From Merluccius polli (taxonomy: Eukaryota > Chordata > Actinopteri > Gadiformes > Merlucciidae), in the NCBI GenBank assembly GCA_030340625.1, contig JAOPHQ010002390.1, positions 1 to 64,000 of the forward strand: a stretch of 64,000 nucleotides of DNA. The letters are read 5' to 3'. Position numbers and translations under genes: made by a program. The notes beneath the pieces were generated by a model, which made no database searches, had not been told where the DNA came from, and worked only from the letters and a program-made list of their open reading frames with translations. Shown here piece after piece: positions 30,401 to 38,985 of the stretch. The first letter of the stretch is position 1; every line of letters starts with the position of its first letter.

Positions 30401-32692
30401 CGCTTGGAGTGTCTTGCTGAGCGCGAACCCTTGGAGACGGAGCGTGAAGAGGACGAAGACATCCCCGAGTATGAAGCCGACAACGATAGGAGGGGCTTCA
30501 TGCCGATAATAGACGCACCAGAGTTGAGTCCAGACTACATGAGGAAGATGTATCAGAGTCTGAACGAGACGCAGGCATCGATATTCTACAGTGTGCGTCA
30601 GTGGTGCTTTAAATGTGTCTGGGGCCACGATCCAGACCCATTTTATTATTTCATGACGGGAGGAGCTGGCTGTGGCAAATCCCATGTCATCAAGTGCATT
30701 CATCAGGAGGCAACAAGGATTCTGCGTGAGCTCCCCAGATTCCGGGACAGGGCCGACATGTCCCAGCCTGCAGTGCTGCTGACTGCATTCACTGGCACAG
30801 CAGCCTTCAACATCTCAGGCAAAACGTTGCACTCCATCCTGAAGCTCCCAAGGTCCTTGAAGCCACCATATCAGGGCCTTGGAAATGCACTCGACGAAGT
30901 CAGAGCGGCACTGTCCAATGCCGAGATTCTCATCATCGACGAGATATCGATGGTTTCCAAAGACCTGTTTGCCTACGTCCACTGGCGATTTCAGCAGATC
31001 AAAGGAAACAGGAAACCATTTGGAGGAATGTCTGTCCTCGCTGTGGGCGACTTTTACCAACTGCCACCCCTCGGCAGAGCCAAGCCACTGTGTGTGTATG
31101 AGGAGAATGAGTTTGATCTCTGGAAGGATTCCTTCACAATGGTCAACCTGACAGAGATCATGAGACAGAAAGACGATCGAGCTTTTGCCGAACTCCTGAA
31201 CCGCCTTCGAGTGAAGCTAAAGGGAGATCGTCTGAGCGATGCAGACAGGCAGTTGCTCACACAGGCAGTGGCTGATGGCAAGGATTGTCCAGCAGGCGTG
31301 CTACACATCTACGCCACAAATAAAGAAGTCGACCATCACAATGCTGTTACTGTAGCCGCCCTCCACAAGAATGTTGTCAAGATTGCAGCCCAAGACTTCA
31401 GAAAAGACCCAAGAACAGGCTGCATGATGAACTTACCCGACAACTTCCAAGGAAGCAAAAGAGACTTGCCTGACAACATAATGGCTGCTCAAGGAGTACG
31501 TGTTATGTTGACCAGGAATCTCGACGTGGAGGATGGGATTGTTAATGGGACATTTGGAACAATCGAAAACATTGTGATGAGTGAACGTGGCCCAACAGCT
31601 GCGAGGCTGATTGGGCTGCGGCTGGACAATCCTACAGCAGGACAGAGGTTCCGTAAAAAGATCCTGGGTCCCTCAGACGACTCGGTGTACATCGAGAGAT
31701 CTGAGGAGAGCACGAGCAGGAGGGGAGTCATTCGACGTCAGTTTCCGATGAAGTTGGCCTTTGCATGTACTGCCCACAAAGTGCAAGGCATGACCATGAC
31801 GTCGGCGGTCGTGTGCCTCAAGCGTGTTTTCGAACGAGGAATGGCTTATGTCGCTCTGAGCCGCACAACGTCCCTTCAAGGTCTCACCATTACAGACTTT
31901 GATGAGAAAAAGATATATGCTGACCCTGAAATCAAGACAGCTCTGGAAAGTATGAATCATGCATCTTTCCAGAGTGCCAGACCCCTGTTGACTCTTTTTA
32001 AATCAATGGACCAAACTCCAAAGACTTTGACAATCATCCACCACAACACACAAGGACTTCCATCTCATATTGTGGACCTGAAAGCACATCATGAACTCAG
32101 ACTTGCAGATGTGTTGTGCCTCACAGAGACACATCTGTCTGGGTCCTCCGTGTCCTCAGTTTTCCAGCTGGAGGGATACGACATGTTCGCACGCAGTAGA
32201 CAGGTGTCGTACAACACCTGTGTGGACATGGCAAAAAAAGATGGAGGTGGAGTTGCAGTGTACTGCAGAAGTGATGTTCAAGCAGAGCCTCGCAGATACA
32301 TGCAAGATGTCACTGATTTAGAGTTTGTTAGTGTGAAAATCGAGGCTCCAGTCAAAGTGCTATTGGTGACTGTTTACAAACCGCCAAATTTCAGTTTGGG
32401 AAAATTTCTACCAAACATGAAAAGCCTCTTGGACTCACTGGAATTAATTAATCACGGGACCATTGTTGTTTGTGGGGACTTTAATGAGGATCTCTTGTCA
32501 AAAGGAAAGAAAAGCATAAATGATTTGTTCCAGTCCAGAGGTTACACTCAGTTGATCACAGACTCCACAACTGAGAAGAACACCCTGATTGATCACATTT
32601 ATATTTCACATCCTGATAAATGTCTTCACTCAGGTGTTCTAGAAACATATTACAGTTATCACAGTCCAGTTTATTGTACTTTGACTGGCTAA
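18457..32692 (+). CDS. Complete Helentron gene: SGNH, protease, Rep, helicase and EEP nuclease
   Basis: Rolling-circle transposase gene with 13 exons: 18457-18606, 18731-18800, 18989-19092, 22275-22547, 22703-22796, 22964-23031, 23124-23342, 23442-23501, 23611-23739, 23988-24050, 24165-24239, 24318-24401, 25520-32692. All borders are AG/GT and all phases agree; the total is 8,562 nt (about 2,853 residues). Exons 1-3 give a basic head. Exons 4-7 give an SGNH-hydrolase-like domain: GDSH (block I), PSNN (block III position) and DGVHLSDD (block V DxxH). Exons 7-12 are a Pro/Ser-rich linker. Exon 13 is described separately. No stop or frameshift was found, so it could be an active autonomous element. 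Start: ATG after the conserved CCAGCAGG leader. Intron 3 holds a LINE and a hAT element. Splicing is predicted, not observed. Confidence 0.88.
19915..21730. mobile_element. Non-autonomous hAT-type transposon (1,816 bp)
   Basis: Ends are inverted (CAAGGGCGTAGGTTT and AAACCTACGCCAGTG). The flanks are an 8-bp target duplication, GTATTACT (19,907-19,914) and GTATTACC (21,731-21,738), with one mismatch. The uninterrupted site is seen at about 47,870 and 59,550 (GTAGGTATTACCCCAC). No transposase is present. It contains a 140-bp hairpin (20,590-20,726) and a 40-bp direct repeat (about 21,303 and 21,360). Confidence 0.85.
20590..20726. repeat. Inverted repeat inside the hAT element
   Basis: Arms of about 23 bp (TGTTGATGGCTGGTTTA and complement, bordered by GT/CA runs) surround a loop of about 90 bp. 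It may be a nested palindromic MITE. Confidence 0.6.
24402..25519 (+). other. Helentron intron 12 with possible nested repeat
   Basis: The intron runs from the donor at 24,402 to the acceptor TTTCAG at 25,519. From about 24,620 it contains a GGTGCACGATAATTATCG start and AT-palindromic DNA that looks like a decayed DNA transposon; no transposase was recognised. A short AAT repeat lies at 25,447-25,466. Confidence 0.5.
25520..32692 (+). CDS. Helentron exon 13: protease, Rep, helicase and endonuclease
   Basis: A 7.2-kb exon encoding 2,390 residues (numbered here from 25,553). In order: OTU/C76-like cysteine protease (Cys near 23, FDSH near 152); nine 18-residue repeats (about 348-510); Cys-rich zinc-binding-like region (about 605-680); acidic Gln-rich linker (about 810-890); HUH Rep domain with HIH near 1,153 and the two-tyrosine YMMSYVSK near 1,357; Pif1-like helicase with Walker A GGAGCGKS near 1,703 and Walker B IIDEIS near 1,795; a C-terminal EEP endonuclease from about 2,160 (LTETH, CGDFNED, IDHIYIS). 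This order of Rep, helicase and EEP nuclease defines fish Helentrons. The EEP end reads SYHSPVY where the family normally has an SDH motif, which may weaken the nuclease. Confidence 0.93.
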   Translation, partial: GPARTEQLFETVRASHSQNDRRYKRFSRNHQCTCMSLTFLAYQNEGSQFNSTALDKVMADGDSLYVGIKQQLILDKTFQGNNLTLEEMPKQVLTHTNMYDIKMSFARLGPLKAQAPSPGSQRWGLSLATQLECLSAEVSQALIVVSPECIAVFRDKSGRYGVFDSHTRNAAGIPHRYGTAIMMTFSELSDLADHLNKVFKWRGADATYEFVPVSFDAVSSSEHCQPLADSTKDTQSETLPCTPQAEVPTADINFSSTPQVVPQTASVSKLNTQRRQKARRKAIASKDQHAPLSCELKRKRTTKHDGNKYASCPEFRMKKVQVAKTTYAQKSHHQQRLLSFKCYYSDPQVQTKKKETNIGRYRTDPTFQNKQKKIITDRYRMDPAFQSKQKKHVTDSYRTDPAFRNKQKKYVTDSYRTDPAFRNKQKKYVTDSYRTDPAFRNKQKKYITDSYRTDPAFRNKLKKYITDSYRTDPAFRNKQKKYITDSYRTDPAFRNKQKKNITDRYRMDPAFRSRQKMCMKTHYASNQSYRQKKLQHRLNLRYHNDPEFRRRCIQRVSQKRLTKLATNAAFCIHHKIQKALRIRRKYRRIVTHHQESPLALTDPVMAAAIASFRETIRHGPTYVCTVCNRTMFPNQVKLCKRGKYSKHNKMAAACLTGNYVHVCDDDCTSPCSVPQERVVEWICYTCDNHLSRGRIPSTAVANNLELAPIPPELAILNVLERQLIAKILPFAKIIALPKGQQRAVHGAVVCVPSEMETVVNSLPRPNAEAQLLQVKLKRRIKYKGHQHFYTVNMKNVLAGLAKLKQLHSEYKDVSIDDSATYESLQDDEEDSQHNTAVAAQPEQHSTPEQHSDTEENMEADIDLEELFNSQNEPDQSNVAAQTEQSDKEADKEKEELRPGLALDTCMQPPDIAQEILSYGDGIFSIAPAQGNKPVGFFTIPKLEAMAFPVQFPTGQNTLDEVRKVNLSPSMYFNARLFAADTRFASDQSYLFFAQFVTETHLATSSMSIQMRKGKSKSKDGRRVNNWMLQDKVELERLIMDKDATRFMQPLRGTPAYWEKTLRDVHAMVRQIGKPTFFLTFSAAEMRWPEIVEVIKAQQGELGDFSELDWNAKCDILRSNPITVMRMFEKRVDALMTSLILSPAKPIGEVEDYFYRVEFQARGSPHIHMLVWIKDAPEFEDDPDSVVVKFIDEYISCKMPDPERDPELHKIVSEVQVHSRKHSKSCKKGNVSCRFGFPKLPMEKTIITRPPTVDSNSDENPDPAAQLKAQKRQLLKMQREAKSKLQPLRELLMQPDASFSSFSDMLRQCNMTEQEYLIHVTNLTSHYVVMLKRDPNDCWINGYNPDLLRAWNANMDIQYVVDDFSCIMYMMSYVSKPEHEMTEYLNSVIKTVKKSKVNEHDEMKQIMQAYAKHREVSAQEAAARTCSLPLKKCSRSVVFLQTDEDGLKMSHPINRLKHMEPDSEAVWMSGVPEKYLDRPVGRPFEGMCLAEFASEYRVVYGQQAESKSAIPLLHDKGFIQKRTVGKPAIIRFARFSEKKTPEKFYRRLLKLYLSHRSDGELTDEQYPTYEQFYKCAKRSYCDIRCIVDANKKRYEGGGKNIDAALQQFQQCGAVLNAWNTFAPEVELDRLECLAEREPLETEREEDEDIPEYEADNDRRGFMPIIDAPELSPDYMRKMYQSLNETQASIFYSVRQWCFKCVWGHDPDPFYYFMTGGAGCGKSHVIKCIHQEATRILRELPRFRDRADMSQPAVLLTAFTGTAAFNISGKTLHSILKLPRSLKPPYQGLGNALDEVRAALSNAEILIIDEISMVSKDLFAYVHWRFQQIKGNRKPFGGMSVLAVGDFYQLPPLGRAKPLCVYEENEFDLWKDSFTMVNLTEIMRQKDDRAFAELLNRLRVKLKGDRLSDADRQLLTQAVADGKDCPAGVLHIYATNKEVDHHNAVTVAALHKNVVKIAAQDFRKDPRTGCMMNLPDNFQGSKRDLPDNIMAAQGVRVMLTRNLDVEDGIVNGTFGTIENIVMSERGPTAARLIGLRLDNPTAGQRFRKKILGPSDDSVYIERSEESTSRRGVIRRQFPMKLAFACTAHKVQGMTMTSAVVCLKRVFERGMAYVALSRTTSLQGLTITDFDEKKIYADPEIKTALESMNHASFQSARPLLTLFKSMDQTPKTLTIIHHNTQGLPSHIVDLKAHHELRLADVLCLTETHLSGSSVSSVFQLEGYDMFARSRQVSYNTCVDMAKKDGGGVAVYCRSDVQAEPRRYMQDVTDLEFVSVKIEAPVKVLLVTVYKPPNFSLGKFLPNMKSLLDSLELINHGTIVVCGDFNEDLLSKGKKSINDLFQSRGYTQLITDSTTEKNTLIDHIYISHPDKCLHSGVLETYYSYHSPVYCTLTG
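26595..27080 (+). repeat. In-frame 54-bp tandem repeat (nine 18-residue units)
   Basis: Each unit codes for a variant of TDSYRTDPAFRNKQKKYI, basic and hydrophilic. Six central units are almost identical at the DNA level, and the outer units drift. Two more degenerate units follow (to about 27,160). The repeat lies between the protease-like domain and the Cys-rich region of the Helentron protein. Unit number probably varies between copies. A nucleic-acid-binding or spacer role is inferred from charge only. Confidence 0.9.
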
Positions 32693-33355
32693 AAGCTTCT
32701 CCAGCCAACACATTCTGCCAAAAATGTGCTAATTATGTCTTGAATGAAATGTTAAATCATGACATTTTGTTTCACATAATGGTTGTATGTGTTCTATTTA
32801 TAATATTTATTTATCTCAAATCTCAAATGTATCACAAATTATGCTGTGTGCTGTGTGCTTTATCACAATCATGCCAAGTGCTGGCTTTTATCTCACTACA
32901 AAAACATGACTGTCTCTGGGTGCAATTGTTATTTTAAGGTTTTTTTAAATATACGTTTATTATGTATCACAAATCATGCTGTCATCATTCTGGGTGCATT
33001 TAGTCTGTGTGTAAAATCTAACCACTTGTATATATCTGGGTGCATTTTGTTTCATGGTTTGTGTAATTATTTTGTAATTTTTATAATCATATACATACGT
33101 TTTACAATTGTTAAGTGTGTTAACCAAATTTAAGTTACTCTACACACTAATCATGGTGTTATGTGTTGACTGGAAATTGTCAGGTTATATGATGATGATC
33201 ATTCTAATCAAGTTCAAGTCTGTATATATTAATGTATCTATTTATAGACATTGAGATGATGAGGACAGTGCCAGTGTATTAAAATGTAAGACAGGGAGCT
33301 CAAGACGGGAAGCTGCAGCTGCACCAGCTTTCCTCACAGCTAGAAGAGGCAGACT
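32693..33355 (+). other. AT-rich 3' flank of the Helentron gene
   Basis: No coding region is seen. The stretch is AT-rich with repeated phrases such as TATCACAAATCATGCTG, suggesting 3' UTR. A polyadenylation signal was not pinned down, and the Helentron right terminus was not identified. Confidence 0.4.
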
Positions 33356-33359
33356 GAAT

Positions 33360-34735
33360 AGGGACAGCAGTGGAGGAGCGTCGAAGACCAGGTAAAGGGA
33401 AACACAAGATTAAGTTTGATGTGAAACATGAAGTTAATGTTTACCAACTTGCACTAGACCAATTGAATTTTTCTTTTTCTTTCAAGTGGATGATGTCAGT
33501 TCCCACTGTGAAGATGCAGACCAAGCTGCTGGTGCAACCTCCTCCATCACAAAGTAAGTCTCTTTCTCTCTCTCTTAAAACGATTAAAATGCAAAGTAAC
33601 TCAACTTAATGATGTTTGTCTATCAAGGAATGATGACCACAGACCGAGAAGGAAGACCTCCAGAGGACCGCAGCAGACAAGTGGTCTTTACCACTGTGTG
33701 GCAAAACCACTGTAATAATGTCCAATGCAATAACTTATTTTTGTCTTTATTTGTCTTTTTGTCTTTATGAATACTCAGGTATTTTATGCCCTGTACTAAT
33801 GCCACACCTCCTCCTGCCATGTATGCCTGCATGTCTGCCATAACAATGAAGCTGCAGATGCCGAAGATGACAGCTGATCCAGGAAGAAGACCTCCAGTGG
33901 ACTGCAGGGGACTCTCACCAGTAACAACAACTCAACAACAACTCAACAACAACAATGGAGGGGTATTTAGGGTATTTGTTAATTCACTGCAATTTTATTG
34001 TTTCAGTTTGTGATCAAATGTTTACACAATGCTTTGAAATCTGTAACTTATTAATGCCTTTGCCTTTTATGTTCCTGTAAGAGTGACAAAAGATCCAGGC
34101 AGAAGAATGCAAGAGGACCACAGCAGATTTCCAGAGGACTCCACAGAGGATAAAACATCCCATCAGATGATGAGTGAGAAACACTTTCCAATGTGTTTTA
34201 CTGACTGTAGTGTGATCAAATGATCAAGCAAGATTTGATTTAACTGTAACTTGTGCTTTATTAATCCAGAGAGGATGACAAACAGATCCAGGAAGAAGAC
34301 CTCCAGAGGACCACAGCTAAAGACAGCAACCCCAACAGATGACAAGTAAGAAACATTTACCCCTGAATTATCGTTGAATTCCTGTCAATGGTCAAAGTAC
34401 ATGTGTCTGCACCTCTGTGAATAAATGCGTAGTTACTGAACGATATCTTAAATATTTTAGGGAGGATGACTACAGATCCAAGAAGAAGACCTCCAGAGGA
34501 CCACAGCTAAAGATAGCAACCCAACAAACAAGTAAGAGATATTTACCCGTGCATTGTCATTGCTTTCATGACAATGCTCAATGTAGGTTGTGTCTGTGTA
34601 TCTCTGTGAATAAATGCTTAAACACTTTGATAACTGTAACTGAACAATGTGTTAAATATTTTAGGGAGGATGACAACCGACCTTGGAAGACGAGGACCAA
34701 ATATCAAGACAGCAAGTCAGCAGAAGAAAAGTAAG
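33360..34735 (+). repeat. Array of exon-like 70-bp repeats, about 200 bp apart
   Basis: Blocks near 33,627, 33,858, 34,085, 34,270, 34,463 and 34,666 share the core GAGGATGACNACAGATCCAG...AAGACCTCCAGAGGACC. Several are preceded by a pyrimidine/TTTTAG acceptor and followed by a GTAAGAG donor, so they look like duplicated small exons. The predicted peptide is basic and Ser/Arg-rich (EDDYRSKKKTSRGPQLK). Further copies lie at 39,107-39,440 and 51,031-51,370. I do not recognise a family. Confidence 0.55.
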
Positions 34736-34845
34736 AGACATTTACCCATGAGTACAAAACTGTACTGTATCTTGATTACTTTAACATTACTTGATTCATG
34801 GTGGTGTCTTACAGATGTTTTTTTTTTTGTGTGTGTGTATTTGCA

Positions 34846-35066
34846 GACAACATGGAAGATCATTACTGCCCTCTCGCTTAACTACTCTCTGGGTTGGCTT
34901 CACTGGTGTTTTTATCAGGCGTCTAAAATCCTACCTACTGGACAGGGGCTTCTCTGTTAAAATTGGAATATGTTCTTCAGTATCAACATCTTTGACCTGT
35001 GGAGTTCCCCAGTTCAATTTCATTGTGCCAAAGTATTTTTATACTACAGTGCGATGACAATAAAGA
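34846..35066 (+). pseudogene. LINE reverse-transcriptase fragment
   Basis: After an acceptor-like TTTGCAG, the frame contains FSVKIGICSSVSTSLTCGVPQ (split here as a motif around GVPQ), typical of the RT region of non-LTR elements just before the GVPQGS block. It stops after about 50 residues and is followed by GACAATAAAGACTATC, a poly(A)-signal-like end. It is too short to be functional. Confidence 0.6.
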
Positions 35067-35606
35067 CTATCTTACATTGTTTTTATGTGTTTATTTTCTC
35101 ATCTACTTTTAAACTGCCTCTTTGCTGTTGGTGTTCCATGTATATATGTTTTTCATCTTACATTTATTATTGCTAAAATTGTGTATGCTTCCATATTTTC
35201 ATTTTTATTGTTTTTGTGTGAAGCACATTGAATTGCCATGTGTATGAAATGCGTTATACAAATAAATATGGCTTGCCTTGCCTTACTCTGCCTGCAACCC
35301 TTTTCATAATTTTTTTGTAACTTTGTTTCCCACATAATGAGATTGAAAGGGCATAGGTTGCTGTATAAATAAGTACTTCAAAAAGGAACGTTTGTTGTAG
35401 GTGTGCTCCTTGTATATAATATCATAATGTTACTACATAATGTACACACTCCCGTGGCACTTTCAAAATTTCCCCGAGGGAATTTTCTAGTTAGTGCCAC
35501 GGTGCCATCGCACCGAGCACTATTGTTATACTGTGGATTTTTTCTTATTATTATTATTATACTTTTTATTATTCCTCTTCCGGACACTTTTTCGATTCGC
35601 TACTAG

Positions 35607-35631
35607 TCCTACAACTCGAAGAGTTGTAGGA
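35607..35631. repeat. Perfect hairpin, 11-bp stem, GAA loop
   Basis: TCCTACAACTC and GAGTTGTAGGA around GAA. It is conserved exactly in the second unit at 37,520-37,544. Confidence 0.85.
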
Positions 35632-35701
35632 CAAATGATATATCAAAATGTGCGTCTTCATCGGGATCGGTGTGCTATTGAATGTCTTAAAATAATACGA
35701 A

Positions 35702-35727
35702 TTTTTCGCGACGTAAGTCGCGAAAAA
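35702..35727. repeat. Perfect hairpin, 11-bp stem, GTAA loop
   Basis: TTTTTCGCGAC and GTCGCGAAAAA around GTAA, conserved exactly at 37,615-37,640. Confidence 0.85.
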
Positions 35728-36744
35728 CATCGGAAAATGTCCCATAGAGAATGAATGGGAGGAGGTAAAAAAACGAAGACTTTTTGTACTGCCTACTGCT
35801 GTCTGCTGCTCCGGCATACTTTCACCTAGAAACTCAATTTAACCTTTAAACAGTAGACACAAGTGTTGTGTATTTGGTGTACTATTCCACGTTTTGATAC
35901 GTCATATCGTTTTTAATCAATCACTGATCAATGACCATGATCATTTTGGGAGAAATTATGAGATTATAATGGGTGTGTATTGCGAGGAATTTTCCCGCCT
36001 TTTCCCGCCAGAGTGCAGGTTAGAGTGGGAGAGAGCCCAAAATTAATCCAGATTTTGTCTCTTTCCACGCTGCTCCTGGCCACAGTTTACACTTTACACA
36101 CATGATTTTTTCCAGTTTTGTAGACATACTTGTTCTGTCTCTCACAATGTGCTCAAAACATCAGAGAGACTTACAGAATTTGAATTAGCAGCCTCTAAGT
36201 GCGGCCAGTCTGTCTCTTCTCCTCATTGACTCCAATACAAATATTTTCAAATATTTTCAGAGAGAAGCAGAACGGACCCCTGTTTTAAACTTGCAAGTGT
36301 GTCTTGCAAGTGTAAGCTACACAGACATATTATATATCAAACTGTTCGCCTGAATCCCGGGATTCCTACGGTGTAAATATCTAAGCTGTGACATGTATAC
36401 TTTTTGAGTTAGACCGTTTGAAGCCAGCCCTGCTTTCCTCATAGAGAATAGTGGCAGTTTGGAGAGAAGCAGAGTGAGGGACAAAGTGGCAGTTGGCAAT
36501 CAATACACACGCGCAGCCGCCCCCTCCCCCCACTGGAGTAGTGGGGGGAGGGGCTCAATGTTTCTGTGTGCCTCAGTCTGGGGGCTATCGCGCGCAGGTG
36601 TTTCCACTTGATCTAATTAAGGTTGGTTAGTCAGTGGCCCGAGGCTGTTGTCAGGCAAACTCTACAGATATCCGTCGTCTGATTGGACGGCGGATACAAG
36701 GACTCCTATTGGTCAACGCCAATCTGCTCTTCCGCGTTTATAAA

Positions 36745-37140
36745 TTTTATTATTATTATTATTTTTTTTTATTAATTAATTATTTTTTGTAAAAAGTTTT
36801 TTTTTTTTTTTTTTTTTATGTATTTATTTTAAAAAAAATTTTTTTTTTTTTTTTTTTTTTTTGCGTTTATCAAGCTACACAGGAAAACAAAATCTTTATG
36901 ATGGCGGCGGTGAACGGGAACTGCTTCTGGTAAGATTCGCCGTTTTGAATCTCAAATACAGGTCCACGGTGGTGTGTTAAAACCCACGCGCGCGCACACA
37001 CACACACATTTTTAATTAATTAAATTATTATTTTTTTTTCTTTTTTTTTTTAAATTAATTTTTTTAATTAATTAAATTTTTTTTTTTTCTCATTTTTTTT
37101 GCGTTTATCAAGTTTTTTTTTGTTTTGTTTTTTTTTGCCT
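36745..37140. repeat. Poly-T / AT-rich low-complexity tract
   Basis: Long T runs interrupted by AATTAATT, present only in unit 1 of the 2-kb repeat. A short CATCTTTATGATGGCGGCGG segment is duplicated around it (36,887 and 37,163), so the tract arose with a local duplication. Confidence 0.85.
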
Positions 37141-37271
37141 TTATCAAGCTACACAGGAAAACAACATCTTTATGATGGCGGCGGTGAACGGGAACTGCTT
37201 CTGGTAAGATTCGCCGTTTTGTATGTGCAGACAACATGGAAGATCATTACTGCCCTCTCGCTTAACTCTAC

Positions 37272-38985
37272 TCTGCCTGCAACCCTTTTCATCATTTTTT
37301 TTCTAACTTTGTTTCCCACATAATGAGGTTGAAAGGGCATAGGTTACTGTATGAATAAGTACTTCAAAAAGGAACGTGTGTTGTAGGTGTGCTCCTTGTA
37401 TATAATATCATAATGTTACTACATAATGTACACACTCCCGTGGCACTTTCAAAATTTCCCCGAGGGAATTTTCTAGTTATTATTATTCCTCTTCCGGACT
37501 AATTTTGATTCGCTACTAGTCCTACAACTCGAAGAGTTGTAGGACAAATGATATATCAAAATGTGCGTCTTCATCGGGATCGGTGTGCTATTGAATGTCT
37601 TAAAATAATACAAATTTTTCGCGACGTAAGTCGCGAAAAACATCGGAAAATGTCCCATAGAGAATGAATGGGAGGAGGTAAAAAAACGAAGACTTTTTGT
37701 ACTGCCTACTGCTGTCTGCTGCTCCGGCATACTTTCACCTAGAAACTCAATTTGAACATTAAACAGTAGACACAAGTGTTGTGTATTTGGTGTACTATTC
37801 CACGTTTTGATACGTCATATCGTTTTTAATCAATCACTGATCAATGACCATGATCATTTTGGGATAAATTATGAGATTATAATGGGTGTGTATTGCGAGG
37901 AATGTTCCCGCCTTTTCCCGCCAGAGTGCAGGTTAGAGTGGGAGAGAGCCCAAAATTAATCCAGATTTTGTCTCTTTCCACGCTGCTCCTGGCCACAATT
38001 TACACTTTACACACATGATTTTTTCCAAATTTGTAGACATACTTGTTCTGTCTCTCACAATGTGCTCAAATAATCAGAGAGACTTACAGAATTTGAATTA
38101 GCAGCCTCTAAGTGCGGCCAGTCTGTCTCTTCTCCTCATTAACTCCAATACAAATATTTTCAAATATTTTCAGAGAGAAGCAGAACGGACCCCTGTTTTA
38201 AAATTGCAAGTGTGTCCACAATATTTACTCTAGAAACACTTTAGAAACACCAAATCGTTCAGTAAGTCCTTACAGTGATGATGGTTTTGTTTTTTTTCTG
38301 ATACGTGCTACCGTTTTGTCAGAATAAGCCCAAATGTGAGACCAGTGCAGACGCAGAAAAGCGCTATTTTTCTCAACGGTTCTTTCAGCCTCAGCCTTGG
38401 GGGCTATCGCGCGCAGGTGTGTGCGCGTGATCTAATTACGGTTGGTTAGTCAGTTTAACTGGCGAGGCTGTTGTCAGGCAAACTCTACAGATATCCGTCG
38501 TCTGATTGGACGGCGGATACAAGAGGACTCCTATTGGTCACCGCCGATCTGCTCTTCCGCGTTAAGGACGCTACACAGGAAAACATTGCTATGATAGCCG
38601 CGGTACACGGGAAAGAGATGGCGGCGGGACACGGGCACTGCTTCTGGTAAGATTCGCCGTTTTGAATCTCAAATACAGGTCCACGGTGGTGTGTTAAAAC
38701 CCACACACACACGGGAGAACGCGCTGTTATATCCGCGAACACACACACACACACACGCGCGTTTTGTTTCAATGTCCGCGCAGACTCAGCTGAAACACGG
38801 GAGGACTCGCTGTATTTATGAAAGCTTAGGGTACATTCACACTACGTTTTGAATGTCAAATGGACCATTGGTTTATACACTTAACACCAGTTAGCAAATA
38901 TGCTACAGGTCCACAGTTGTGTTAAAACCCGCCGCAGACACACGCGGTTTTTTCCAATGTCCGCGCAATGTATGGCTCGGGTGAA
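37272..38985 (+). repeat. Tandem repeat of about 2 kb, unit 2
   Basis: Second unit of the hairpin-rich repeat, without the poly-T expansion. It leads into a promoter-like segment (GATTGGACGG and CTATTGGTCA boxes at 38,498-38,540) and a small exon at 38,618. Confidence 0.6.
37520..37640. repeat. Second copies of the two perfect hairpins
   Basis: Hairpins at 37,520-37,544 and 37,615-37,640, identical in stems and loops to those at 35,607 and 35,702 and at the same spacing. Confidence 0.85.

Larger units (their letters stand above)
35284..37271 (+). repeat. Tandem repeat of about 2 kb, unit 1, hairpin-rich
   Basis: The phrase TACTCTGCCTGCAACCCTTTTCAT at about 35,284 begins again at about 37,272, and the following 1.9 kb is shared (offset 1,988 at the start, with indels). 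The unit carries two perfect hairpins, conserved motifs (CCCCGAGGGAATTTTCTAG; GAAGCAGAACGGACCCCTG) also found near other Helentron copies, CCAAT-type boxes and poly-T expansions at 36,745-37,140. No protein is encoded. It may be the 5' terminal part of a Helentron or a related non-autonomous element. Confidence 0.6.
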
